Part shown: one piece after another, positions 32,301-40,822 of the stretch
Layout of the letters: each line of letters opens with the position of its first letter
How positions within the stretch are numbered: the first letter of the stretch is position 1
NCBI GenBank assembly: GCA_905221605.1
Contig: CAJNDS010002624.1
Coordinates: 159,501-223,500, forward strand
Source of the DNA: Symbiodinium natans
Lineage: Eukaryota > Sar > Dinophyceae > Suessiales > Symbiodiniaceae
Direction: 5' to 3'
DNA length: 64,000 bases
Translations under genes and position numbers: made by a program
The notes under the pieces: generated by a model
The model's input: the letters and a program-made list of their open reading frames with translations, nothing else
Told to the model about the DNA's origin: nothing
The model's database searches: none

Positions 32301-35065
32301 CTTAGGGCTTAGGGCTTAGGGTTTAGGGTTTAGGGTTTAGGGTTTAGGGTTTAGGGTTTAGGGTTTAGGATAAGGCTTCTCGAGCTAAATCTGCCCTCTA
32401 TGTCTTCAGGGCATATAAACGAAAAACCCTAAAGAGGCGGAACGTGTTGAAGCTTACGGGTTCTTCTCTTAATGGGAGCTACCTTGTATCCCCTGCATAC
32501 AACCCTTGAAAGGAGCATCTCGGGTGCAGTACCTTAATCCCCGAAACCCTAAACCCTAAACCGTCAACCCTAACCCCTAAACCCTAAACCCTAAACCCTA
32601 AACCCCAAACCCTAAACCCTAAAAAAAAACCTAAACCCGGCCTCGCCAGCTGCAAAGATGCCCTGCATCCTCGGCTGGAAGACATCTGGATATCTCGGAG
32701 ACACCCCCCAAAACAACAGTCGAATCCTTATTCTTGCCCTAAACCCTCGACCTCTAAACCCTAAACCCTAAACCCTAAACCCTGAACCCTGAACCCTGAA
32801 CCCTGAACCCACCCCAATGAACCCACACCTTACTTTGTTCGGACTTCCTTCGAGTCCTACCTTGGGTTATCTGCCCGAATACGAGGCTTCGGAAGCCTGA
32901 GGGGGGTCCTAGAAAACGTTGTAGGGTTCAGGGGTTTAAGGGTTTTTGGGGTTAGGGTTTAGGCTTTAGGGTTTAGGGCTTTAAGGATTATATAAGGGGT
33001 TTAGGGCATAAGGTTTAAGGGTGGCCAAGCCCGAAACCCTGTGCACCGGAACCCTCGAATCCATGCCCGGAGGTCTGCTCGTCCTCAGCAAGCTCGGCCA
33101 AAACCCGCAGCTCGATCTGCGAGAAGTCACCCTGCACCAGCCAGTCCTGGATTGCAGGTTGTTTCAAATGTTAAGGTTCCCTAAACCCTAAACCCGCAAC
33201 CCTAAACCCTAAACCCTAAGCCCTAAGCCCTAAACCCTAAACCCTAAACCCTACACCTTAGGGTCGAAGGTTTGGCTTCTGTCGATGAACGAAGCGGGGC
33301 TTCACGGCTTTAGGCTGGAGGACGGTGAACGAAGTGCGGGGTCCAGCGCAATCTCAAGGTTGGGTTGGGCAGGGAAATTGAGGGTCCCTTTTAGGGGTTC
33401 ATGGTTGAGAAATAGGGTTTAAGGTTTAGGATTTAGGGTGTAGGGTGTAGGGTTGAGACTTTAGTGTTTAGGGTTTCGGGTGTAGGGTGGAAGGGTGTAG
33501 GGTTTAGGGTTTGGGGTTTAGAAAGGGTTTAGGATTTAGGTTTTTTTTGTTTGGGGGGGGGGGGGTATGCAGTAGGTTCTACGAGTCAGGGCTTAAGGCT
33601 GAGGGTGCCGTCTACAACCCGCAACCTTTTCGAGGGAGGCGCCCAACCAGGACGCAAGCCGGCACGGAAGAGGCCTCGAAACTCCTGCGCGCAAGTCGCA
33701 TCGACAGGTTCAGGGAATGCGGTTTGGGGTGCAGCCTAGAGCCTGCCGCCCCCCTCCCTCCCCCCCAATAAACGACGAAGAGCGCTCTCCAGACGTCTGC
33801 GTCAAGTTGGCTATTCCGACTCGGGATCGAAAGCAGCCGTAAAGCAAAATTTGTCCAACCTCCCAAACCACTCCGGACCAGAAACTCTAAACCCCAAACC
33901 CACGGATAGTTTGGACAAAACCCTACGCCCCCAGCCCACCACCCCCCCCCCCCTGCAGGTGCCGGAGCACGCGCCTCCATGCGCGGGCTGCTCTGGAGGT
34001 TTGGGTTCGCGCAGGTCATTCGGCCGGTCACTGCGCCGGCCAGCCTGCATACGGGCTTAGGGGCCCCACAGGGTCCGGAACTTAGGGCTGTGTCCTGAAC
34101 CCCACATAGCGCCAGGATGTAAGATCCTCCCAAGGGCTCTAGGCCTTGTAGGGCTCCCGAACCTGCTCTCTAAACCGTTTAGGAATAAAGGTACAGGGCT
34201 TGGGGTTTACGGGTTTTGGGGTCTATCCGCCCTAAGCCTCCTAAGTCCTACTTGAACCCTAAACCTTGGATCCTCTTTGGCAAACTCGCCGTTCATCTGC
34301 ACCCCTCCTCTTTTTCATCATACGGCCTAGAGTTTCGGGTTTTGGGCTTCGGATCATAGGAATCCGGCACCGGCAACTTCCAGGTCCTATAGTCAAGTCC
34401 ATCCAAGGTGCTGGTAAGACGGGAAGAGGCGTCCCCCTCCGCATCTCGCCGCAGAGGCATAGGACTCATAGTGCGACAGAGCCTCGGCAATTTTTGGGGC
34501 TAAGGGCTTCCAGCCCTAAGAACAACGTCAACCCGAAACCCCAAGCCCTAAACCTTTTAATAAACCCTAACCCCTAACCCTGAACCGAAACTCGACGTGT
34601 GTTGAACTGATGCTGCTTAGCCCTTCCATATTTACCCCAAGGCTACATTGCTGTAGGCAGTGATGGTGAAGCCCTAAACCCGAAAACCTAAACTTGAGAG
34701 GACACTTAGGTAATCTACCAAAAAAGCAGGCTCGGGCAGGGCTTCCCAAGTGGAAACCCAGGCTGGAAGCCCCGACAGAGTCTAGAGAGCAACATAACGT
34801 TTTTGGGCTTGGGTTTGCTTGGATTAAAGAAACACCTTCACGGCTGAATGAGTTCTACTTGGAGGCTCTGGGCACTTGTATCAAAACTCTAACCGTCCCT
34901 AAGTCCCTTGTCACCGATCTACTTGAGATATGAAGTAGCCTTGCCAATGGACCCTAAACCCTACACCCTAAACCCTAAACCACCCCTGAGCCTTCAAGTA
35001 CGAAAAACTCTCTTAGCTGCCACCAGAGGTGCATGGGACAGCTCACGAAAGCGCACAACGTCCTC
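20333..35065 (-). CDS. Family A DNA polymerase gene, multi-exon, overall extent
   Basis: Eighteen small exons on the minus strand together give the palm, fingers and part of the thumb of a Pol I-type enzyme. Order: TGRMTCANPNLQ, FRGLFRAGLRPGW, motif A GDFSQIELRVLAEL, DLHATTAALL, motif B REWQLK-AVNFGLVYGQS, YPAVAEW, INFPVQGTAAE, motif C VVHDEF. The two metal-binding Asp (motif A and HDE), the Arg of TGR, the motif B Lys and Tyr, and the Gln of QGT are all present, so an active polymerase is expected. Spacing matches bacterial Pol I closely: 19 residues from TAA to the motif B Lys, and 22 from HDE to ME. One acidic insertion of about 30 residues lies before motif C. A 3'-5' exonuclease domain was not found; upstream exons are unassigned. 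The last palm strand is also not placed. By analogy with protist and plant enzymes it may copy organelle DNA, which is inference. Introns total over 13 kb and are full of TTTAGGG/CCCTAAA blocks. Confidence 0.9.
20843..20942 (-). CDS. Polymerase exon: motif C (VVHDEF)
   Basis: VQMEPEAWDDPAPHDKHQVC, then VVHDEFLLECADP. HDE holds the second catalytic Asp. The acidic stretch before it is an insertion relative to bacterial Pol I. Acceptor GACCTCAG|T. A GC donor GACCCT|GCGGCG is inferred from the fit to the next exon; the frame stays open to TGA at 20824. Confidence 0.95.
21407..21480 (-). CDS. Polymerase exon: helix before motif C
   Basis: ACLESLHAFLQRASATVRLA then PGLG plus two bases. Acceptor CGGGGACAG|G; donor GGGCT|GTGGGT, phase 2, matching the single base at the start of the next exon. 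Confidence 0.85.
22113..22178 (-). CDS. Polymerase exon: INFPVQGTAAE motif
   Basis: AINFPVQGTAAEVMMAPLQQ then AQ, phase 0. The QGT Gln binds the template-primer in this family. Acceptor AAACCTCAG|G. Donor CCCAA|GTACTT is preferred; CAGCAA|GCCCAA is also in phase. Confidence 0.95.
22211..22275. repeat. Pyrimidine-rich repeat, TAACCCAAGGTTCCC family
   Basis: Shares TAACCCAAGGTTCCC and CCTAAGGCTCCCT with 37181-37300. That copy in turn shares AAGCTTCCCTA and CTAGGTACCT with 60607-60690. Confidence 0.55.
23718..23756 (-). CDS. Polymerase exon leading into INFPVQG
   Basis: GGHCDLAAKLRKP, 13 codons, from ATCTTCAG|G to AAACCG|GTCTAT, phase 0. It takes the place of the A-x-R/ER helix in front of the AIN-x-P-x-QG motif. 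Confidence 0.7.
24069..24644 (+). other. Open frame of 191 codons inside a polymerase intron, doubtful
   Basis: The longest open frame in the host-like part. It lies on the + strand within the intron 25473-23757. It is also largely open on the minus strand (24512-24189) because of high GC. No motif, no clear start context. Its 3' part runs into a MITE end and telomere-like units. Probably not a gene. Confidence 0.2.
25358..25470 (-). repeat. CCCTAAA tract
   Basis: About 14 units directly downstream (in gene sense) of the polymerase exon 25527-25474. Read in that sense it is TTTAGGG, starting a few bases after the donor. Confidence 0.95.
25474..25527 (-). CDS. Polymerase exon: V-x-T-x-GGR turn
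   Basis: EVRTKGGRPACHLVEQWK, corresponding to the GYV-x-T-x-x-GRR strand-turn. Acceptor GAACCGAG|G; GC donor TGGAAG|GCAGGG; phase 0 both ends. Confidence 0.8.
26094..26174 (-). CDS. Polymerase exon: YP-x-V segment of the fingers
   Basis: 27 codons: AYPAVAEWQQRQRDLAMRGA then ETLAECK. YP-x-V-x3-W followed by a helix is the normal sequence after motif B. Acceptor GTGCTGAG|G, donor TGTAAG|GTCTTG, phase 0 both ends. Confidence 0.9.
26540..26880. other. A/C-rich low-complexity intron stretch
   Basis: AACA/ACAAT-rich sequence within or next to the YP exon's upstream intron. The minus-strand frames code for Val/Cys/Leu repeats and are composition artefacts. No gene seen. Confidence 0.6.
27934..27997 (-). 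CDS. Polymerase exon candidate after motif B
   Basis: From CCGTGAAG|C to CTTGTT|GTTGGT, phase 2 in and phase 0 out, as its neighbours need. The frame reads PGGPPEERGKQLRDRVPLAL then V. An overlapping frame (KLREAQEGLQKSAENSYG) is also open and protein-like, so the choice rests on phase alone. Confidence 0.55.
28299..28348 (-). CDS. Polymerase exon: C-terminal half of motif B (O helix)
   Basis: AVNFGLVYGQSAVARL plus two bases. NFG and YGQS are the O helix residues that select the nucleotide. Acceptor GAGATGGGAG|G, donor CTGAA|GTCCGC in phase 2. Motif B is thus split by a 1.9-kb intron right after its Lys. Confidence 0.95.
28450..29760. other. 1.3-kb non-telomeric insert within the motif B intron
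   Basis: Between the two halves of motif B. It has almost no TTTAGGG units, balanced composition, and several open frames up to 148 codons that overlap on both strands. An inverted TTCCCTTATGGTC repeat is at 29145-29205. No recognisable gene. Possibly a separate inserted sequence. Confidence 0.5.
30254..30303 (-). CDS. Polymerase exon: N-terminal half of motif B
   Basis: FRRLLQSESGREWQLK between CTGTTCAG|G and CTGAAG|GTTTTTGG. R-x3-K is the start of motif B; the Lys contacts the nucleotide phosphates. The phase-0 end meets AVNFGLVYG exactly. Confidence 0.9.
30946..30976 (-). CDS. Polymerase exon: DLHATTAALL
   Basis: DLHATTAALL plus one base. Acceptor GCTCTGCAG|G, donor CTCA|GTGGGG. The family pattern is D-x-H-x2-T-A-A. 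The split Ser codon (A+GC) joins FRRLLQ in frame. Reading through gives SGVAPAEAAPEG, which the phase argues against. Confidence 0.9.
31405..31531 (+). repeat. TTTAGGG tract, about 18 units
   Basis: Near-perfect array inside the intron 32641-30977. Flanks (31040-31340, 31540-31660) hold GC-rich sequence with Pro/Lys-coding frames, which I take as low complexity. Confidence 0.95.
32642..32685 (-). CDS. Polymerase exon between motif A and DLH
   Basis: VFQPRMQGIFAAGE after a split Asp codon. Acceptor GATATCCAG|A. A GC donor GGCGAG|GCCGGG gives phase 0 and the join AAGE-DLHATTAA, the expected G-E/D-D-x-H motif. Confidence 0.85.
33053..33146 (-). CDS. Polymerase exon: motif A
   Basis: DWLVQGDFSQIELRVLAELA and on to EDEQTSGHGFE. 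GDFSQIELR carries the first catalytic Asp and the Glu steric gate. Acceptor GCAATCCAG|G. The donor GAGG|GTTCCG leaves phase 1, and the next exon supplies AT to make Asp. Confidence 0.97.
33619..33684 (-). CDS. Polymerase exon between NPNLQ and motif A
   Basis: 22 codons, EFRGLFRAGLRPGWAPPSKR then LR, matching the FR-x2-F-x-A...PGW segment that precedes motif A. Acceptor TTGCGCGCAG|G, donor TTGCGG|GTTGTA, phase 0 both ends. Confidence 0.85.
33975..34044 (-). CDS. Polymerase exon: TGR / NPNLQ element
   Basis: LAGAVTGRMTCANPNLQSSP then RME. TGR-x5-PNLQ is a family A hallmark; the Arg contacts primer and nucleotide. Acceptor CGTATGCAG|G. A GC donor ATGGAG|GCGCGT gives phase 0 and agrees with the next exon. 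Confidence 0.9.
34265..34296 (-). CDS. Possible 32-bp polymerase micro-exon
   Basis: MNGEFAKEDP plus AG, between GGGTGCAG|A and CCAAG|GTTTAGGG. It ends in phase 2, as the next exon (G|CTG GCC) requires, giving ...EDPR-LAGAVTGR. The upstream join is not resolved. Confidence 0.45.
34405..34482 (-). CDS. Polymerase exon: thumb/palm border, GRLFPSYQ
   Basis: Reads ALSHYESYASAARCGGGRLF, then PSYQHL. GRL-x-PSYQ is the strand that precedes TGRLSS-type sequence in family A polymerases. The frame extends upstream (PKIAE), so the acceptor may be at 34500 instead. The donor is unclear (GGATGG follows). Confidence 0.75.
35009..35065 (-). CDS. Polymerase exon candidate, upstream of palm
   Basis: 19 codons, EDVVRFRELSHAPLVAAKR, from GCTCAG|G to AAGAGA|GTTTTT, phase 0 both ends, fitting the phase-0 start of the next exon. 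The sequence suits the helix before the TGR region but is not diagnostic. Confidence 0.5.
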
Positions 35066-36423
35066 CTGAGCTAAACCCTAAGCCCTAAGCCCTAAGCCCT
35101 TAACCCTTAACCCTAAACCCTAAACCCTAAACCCAAAACCCTAAACCCTAAACCCTGGCCCTAAACCCTAAACGGTGGGCTTCCATGGGAGCAATGAACA
35201 AGGCGTCGGGGCACAGGCTTGCACGCCCCAAGAAAGGCACAGCTACAGGGCAGGGACCCTTGTCCCCCCAAAATAGTGGGGCTCCCTTGTCATAAGGACC
35301 CAGTTAAGGTACCAAACCCTAAACCCTAAACCCCAACCCCAAACCCTAAACCCTAAACCCTAAACCCTAAACCCTAAACCCTAAACCCTAAACCCTAAAC
35401 GCCCGTAATCTCGGACACCTCACATGACCCCATGCCAAGATACATCAAGAGAGGATGTCGGTGCGAATGCCACTGGTGGCTGTGCCCTACTTCAACAGGC
35501 CAAGCCCTTCGTGAAGCCCTAAGCCCTAAGCCCTGAGCCCTAAGCCCTAAGCCCTAAGCCCTGAGCCTAAGCCCTAGACCCTAAAGCAGGCCAATCCCCC
35601 TTACACCTTGGCTTAGGGTTAGGGCTTGGGGCTTGGGGCTTGGGGCTTGGGGCTTAGGGCTTAGGGCTTAGGGCTTGGGGCTTGGGGCTTAGGGCTTAGG
35701 TTTTAGGGTTTAGGGTTTAGGGTTTCGCGGAAGAACAAACATCAGTATGACACTCGACGCCTCCAAACCCTTTGATCTCCAGGTCCTTAAATCCTAAGCC
35801 GCAACACAACTCGAATGAAACCCTAAACATGCATGATCCTCAACGAAGCCCTGTGAACGGCCAATACTGGCCCTAGCGCAGAGGCCGAAAAACAGTGCTG
35901 CCATTTTAAGAATCCGAAAAGACAAGCCCTCAGCCCGAAGGCCCGAACCGTGAGCCCTACACCCAAAACACTAAACCCTAAACCCTTAACCCTGAAACCC
36001 TCAACGCGTAACCCTAAAACCCCTAAACAATCAAACCCTCAACCCTAAAACCCCTCAACCCCTCAACCCCACAACCCCAAACCCTAAACCCGAAACCCTA
36101 AACCCCTACACCACAAACCCTAAGCCAGGGCTCCGCCCATGGTAGGTTCGAGCGCCTGAGCGATGCGGAGTCCGTCCGCAGGGCGCCGCCTGCGGAGGTG
36201 GACTTGGGGTTTGTGAGCTCAGCGTCTAGGGTTTTTGAGCCTAGGGCTTCGGATTTTTCAGCTTCGGGCTGAGGGTTTAGGGGTTAGGGTTCCGGGTGTA
36301 TTTGGCCTAGGGTTGAGGAGGTGTGGGGCTCATAGGGGTTTAGGTGTTGGGATCTAGGTCGTATGGGGTGTGTTTCGGGTTCAGGGTATTGAGGGCTTTG
36401 TTCTGTGCTCGACTTACGCTTAC

Positions 36424-36537
36424 ATGTGCGTGAGGGCCAGAGGTCATGATGGCAGAACCCAGACCGGAGATTGCCGAGAGCTTCTCGTGCAGACGGGACA
36501 ACGACATGCGGGAGAACGCCACCTTCGACCCCCTGAC
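36424..36537 (-). CDS. Candidate exon, 38 codons (VRGSKVAFSRMSLSRLHEKL...)
   Basis: From GTGGCAG|G to CACAT|GTAAGC, phase 0 both ends, with the best donor in the window (GTAAGCGTAAG). It lies upstream of the polymerase exons and could be its N-terminal part or another gene. The frame extends further upstream to about 36630. Confidence 0.65.
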
Positions 36538-38046
36538 CTGCCACTGTCCGCCCCAGAACCATGACTTGGGTGACGTTGGGTGCACTTTGAGTGTACCCCA
36601 AGCCATGTATGCCCATCTTCGGGTCCCCATTCACGGCTGTAGGACTCCAGCGCCGCTCCCCGTCGTCAAAGAAGGCGTTGTTCTCGCGTGCGCTGACGCG
36701 CCGGATGTCCCGATGGCGTTGCAGTTCGGCGCAAATGCCAGGCAACCAGCGATACCGCCAACTGTACATGGTCAAGCGGCTTTGGGTGTTACAGGGGCTT
36801 TAGGCTGGATATTATATGGGTCCCCAAGCCCACAAAGCACGCCCTCAAGCCGAAGGCCTAAACCGCTAACCCCACGAACCCTCAACCCCGCATCCTAAAC
36901 CACACAACACCTGAAACCCTCAACTCTCCACCTGGCAAAACCCAAAACCCTAAGCGCCACAAGCCCTAAAGCCCTCTACACCCCCCCCTAGGCCCCAAAA
37001 CCCTCACTCCCAAGCCCAAGACCCACAAAACCCGAGGCCCGAAACCTTAAACCCTCGACCCTGAAACCCTAAGCCCCTCAACTCCGATTTTAGGGTTCTT
37101 GAGGGAGGGAGGTTCAAGTGGGGTAGGATTCAGGGTTTTGGGTTTAGGGATTAGGGTTCAAGGGTTTAGGGTTTAGGGTTTAGGGTAACCCAAGGTTCCC
37201 TTATCCTCCCCACTACTCCCTAAGGCTCCCTAAGCTTCCCTATGGTTCTCTAGGTACCTGCCCCCAAGAATCCTCCTCCCTCAAAAACCCTGCCTAAACC
37301 CTAAACCTGAACCCTAAACTCTGAAGCAACCCAAGCCTGGGGTGCATGGCCACATCGAGCGCTCCTCTGGGCCTTGGGATTTCGGGTGTCAGGCTTAGGG
37401 TTTATGGGTTAAATTTCGGGTTTAGGGTTTAGGGCTTGAGGGCTGTCAGGTTTTGCAGGTTTTAGGGCTTATGGGTTGAAGGGCCTAGGGTTTCAAAGAC
37501 TAAATGTTTAGGGGTTCAGGGTTTAGGGTCGCCTGGCGTGCGTCAATGGCATAAACTAGCCGAGCCTTCGTTGTCCGCCTGCTGGACATTTGCGAGGACT
37601 CTAGAATCTAAAACATGTTACAAGTGGAGCCGCATGAAGCCACGACCGCAAAAACACAACGGACGTCGCATGAAGAATGACCCCGGTCAAGGACAATGCA
37701 CTGAGTGCACTCTCGCTGTCGGCAGCCTCGAAAACGCACACTCTGGCGAAAGGGTGGTGTGAGCAGGGAATAGGAATCAAGGCATAGTGAACGACCAGGT
37801 CTCTCTTCTGTCTCCTTCATCCTCCCAGCATATGATCTGAACATCATGTTTTGAGGTTTAGGCGGCTTAGGGGTTCTAGGGCTGTAAGGGCCTAGGGCTT
37901 TTGGGGCTTTTAGGGCTTTTAGGGCTTTTTGAGCTTTTTGAGCTTTTTGGGCTGGTGGGTTTCGGGCTTTTTGGGACTTAGGGCTTCGGGGTTTTCGGGT
38001 TTCGGGCGGCTTTTAGGGTTTGGGGGGAAAGGCTCAGCCGCGGAAC

Positions 38047-38085
38047 TTAGCTGCAGCGCCAGCAGGCCAGCGATCTGGGAGTTGC
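38047..38085 (-). CDS. Candidate exon (NSQIAGLLALQL)
   Basis: Acceptor AGTACAG|G, donor CTAA|GTTCCG. Product unknown. Confidence 0.5.
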   Translation of the reverse strand, partial: ATPRSLACWRCS

Positions 38086-38623
38086 CTGTACTTGAGTGCG
38101 GGGTTTAGGGGTTTAGGGGGGTTTAGGGGGGTTTAGGGGAGTTTAGGGGGGTTTAGGGGTTTAGGGGCTTAGGGGTTTAGGGGTTTAGGGGTTGAGGGGT
38201 TAAAGGGTTAGGGGTTTAGGGGTTCAAGGTTTAGGGTTTGAGGGGAGGGTGTCTAGAGTGTCTATGGCTTCAGGGGCTTGGGGGGAATCCAGGAAATTTG
38301 CTCGAACACTGTACCCTAAAGCGACCCCCCCCAAACCCTAAAAGAAACCCCAAAAGACCTGAAAAACCTCAAAGCCCTGAACCAAAAAGACCCGAAACCC
38401 TGCAATCAAGGGGTTCAGACTCGTACCCCAAAGGTTGTACCCCTAAAGGATTCCCTGCATCTACTCCTAGTATGGCCCGTATATATCCCCTTAGAGGATC
38501 TCAAAAAAGGGTCCCCAGACCCAAGTGTACGACCTTAGGGGTCCAAGGAAAAATCCCATGATACAAACCTAAAGCCAGAACCTTAAACCCTAAACCCTAA
38601 ACCCCAAACCCTAAACCCTAAAC

Positions 38624-38671
38624 CCTTCTTGCGACCGAGTGACTGCGGAGGTTCAGGCGCAGTGCAGACAC
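38624..38671 (-). CDS. Candidate exon (VSALRLNLRSHSVARR)
   Basis: 16 codons from CTGCCCACCCTTAG|G to AGAAGG|GTTTAGGG, phase 0. The intron begins directly with the telomere-like unit. Confidence 0.55.
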
Positions 38672-38780
38672 CTAAGGGTGGGCAGAAACGTTTGGAGCGA
38701 CCGGAGGCAGATAACCCTAAACCCTAAACCCTAAACCCTGAACCCTAAACCCTAAACCCTAAACCCTAAACCCTAAACCC

Positions 38781-39050
38781 CTGAATTCCGAAAGCCCTAA
38801 ACAAGGGGCCCTTCAGGGATGAGGGCTTCAGGTTTAGGGGCTTAAGGCTTGGGACTTTGGGTTTGGGGTATTGGGTTTTGGGTGTTACCAACCCTAAACC
38901 CTAAACCCTAAACCCCTGAATTCCGAAAGCCCTAAACAAGGGGCCCTTCAGGGATGAGGGCTTCAGGTTTAGGGGCTTAAGGCTTGGGACTTCGGGTTTG
39001 GGGTATTGGGTTTTGGGTGTTACCAACCCTAAACCCTAAACCCTAAACCC
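38781..39050. repeat. Tandem duplication, 135-bp unit, two copies
   Basis: Copies start with CTGAATTCCGAAAGCCCTAA at 38781 and 38916. I see one difference (GACTTTGGG against GACTTCGGG). Includes telomere-like units at both edges. A recent event. Confidence 0.9.
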
Positions 39051-39841
39051 GTAGCTTAGATCCGCCTTAGAGCTGGCCTACATAGTTTCCACGGTTAAGG
39101 GCTCACGGGCTCACTGATGGGCTTAGGCTTTTAGGGATTACAAGTTGAGGGTATCGGGCATGTTTATGGGTCTTAGGGTTCATAAGAGGTTTATGGTTTG
39201 CAGGGTTTAGTGTTGGGGTTTGGGGGTTTAGTGCCCTTCTCTCACACGTGAATTCCTGATTGCCAGTCGTTCATTTTGACCGAAACCCAACCCCAAACCC
39301 CACACCACGCTTTGATCCGAGAAATTGCCGACCCTGAGGCGCCCCGTCTAGGTTCCCCAATCCCTACAAACCCTAAACCCTGTAAACCCAGAATCAGTGG
39401 CAACACTTCTTTCGCTCCCTGATGCCTTGTGTTCATGGAACTACCCCGACCTTTGGCGTCACTCATGGCCCTTTTTTGAAAATTACCCTGGGTCCTCGGG
39501 CCTTTTGGTCCATCTTCCAAGAGATGTACTTCCAATTTATCATGTTGGCTTGTTGGGAGGCTTGAGTCCAGGCCATTGAGCCTCGAACTTAGGGTTCAAA
39601 CGAAAAAGCAAAACCCTAAACTCCCGACCCTAAGTCTAACGCAGAGGCCGCCTTGCAAACGCTTCCGGTGCCGGAATGCTAGCTCTGAGGCCCATAATAA
39701 CCTGATAGAGCTTTGGGGTGTAGGGCTCAGTTAGGGTTAGGAACCCTAAACCCTAAACCCTAAACCCTCAATCCTAAACCTTAAACCTTGAACCCTAAAC
39801 CCTGTTTGTGCAGCATAGGGCGATTGCCTGCATGAGTCTAC

Positions 39842-39897
39842 CTCCAGTGCAAAGAAGCGGCGCCGCAAGCGTCCAGCAGCTGCTTTCGCACGTCTGC
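39842..39897 (-). CDS. Candidate exon (ADVRKQLLDACGAASLHW)
   Basis: Acceptor CCGAG|G, donor TGGAG|GTAGAC. Amphipathic helix-like. Product unknown. Confidence 0.6.
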
Positions 39898-39965
39898 CTC
39901 GGTTTAGGGTTTAGGGTTTAGGGTTTAGGGTCTAGGGTTCAGGGTTCAGGGTTTAGGGTTTAGGG

Positions 39966-40050
39966 TTTGGGGTTTGGGGTTTGGGGTTTGGGGTTTGGGG
40001 TTTGGGGTTTGGGGTTTGGGGTTTGGGGTTTGGGGTTTGGGGTTTGGGGC
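39966..40050 (+). repeat. TTTGGGG tract
   Basis: Twelve TTTGGGG units, a uniform one-base variant of the telomere-like motif, next to an exon candidate. Confidence 0.95.
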
Positions 40051-40139
40051 CTCGGTGTGGGCGATCTGGGTGCGCCATTGGACGCACAGCTTCTCCATGC
40101 CAACCTGGGCAGCGTGTTGTTCACCGATGCCAAGAACTC
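40051..40139 (-). CDS. Candidate exon (VLGIGEQHAAQVGMEKLCVQ...)
   Basis: 29 codons from CCCGTAG|G to ACCGAG|GCCCCA (GC donor). A + strand frame (LHANLGSVLFTDAKNSYGG) is also open; strand is chosen by splice sites and neighbours. Confidence 0.45.
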
Positions 40140-40282
40140 CTACGGGGGCTTATACTTCCTAGACCCGGGAGTAACCTGGGGACAAAAGGGTACCCTCTCT
40201 GGTTTTAAGGCATTATAAGGGAACCCTAACTCTAAAAAAAGGAAGAAGATGACCGAAGGCGTTTGGTACACTCACAAGAAGA

Positions 40283-40822
40283 ATGCGCTACAGTGGAGTG
40301 TTATACAACTTGTCAAGAATACGTTGCAGGTACCATCTCCAGGCGTTGCTTGTGCCACTCAGAAAAGAAAGTCTCAGCAACATTGCACGAGGGCAGGATC
40401 GCGCCTACGTGGTTCGACAGCGTGAATCAGCAGTCCAAACAATGTTGGGGACAACGGGCGCTGCATCCGAAGAATTGCATTTGATGAGCATGCTCAAGAG
40501 CATCTCTGCCTTTGCGAAAACTGTTACGGTCAGTGTTGAAGTGCAGCCACAAAGCATTGTTGTCACCCGGTCTTCCGGGCAAGAGGGCATGGATCTGCTC
40601 TGCATTTTATTGAGTCCATCGGTCCAGGGGCGTGTGCATACTGATGCTCCTCATCTTGGGGGCATTTTCGTGAATCAAAAAACTACCCAGCCGGGCGAAA
40701 TCATCAAGGGCCCAGGGTACTTCACTGTTCTTGGAACATTGTTCAACAGCAAGTCTTATGGTCCCTTTTTCGTTCCAGCCACTAAAGTTACAGCTCATGC
40801 ATTCCAGAACGGTCTGGTTTAG
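40283..40822 (+). other. 179-codon open frame on the + strand, unassigned
   Basis: Intact ATG-to-TAG frame in a region free of telomere-like units, ending at the edge of the next block. Moderate composition, no motif I know (…HLGGIFVNQKTTQPGEIIKG…). It could be a retrocopy, a small gene on the opposite strand, or chance. Confidence 0.3.
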
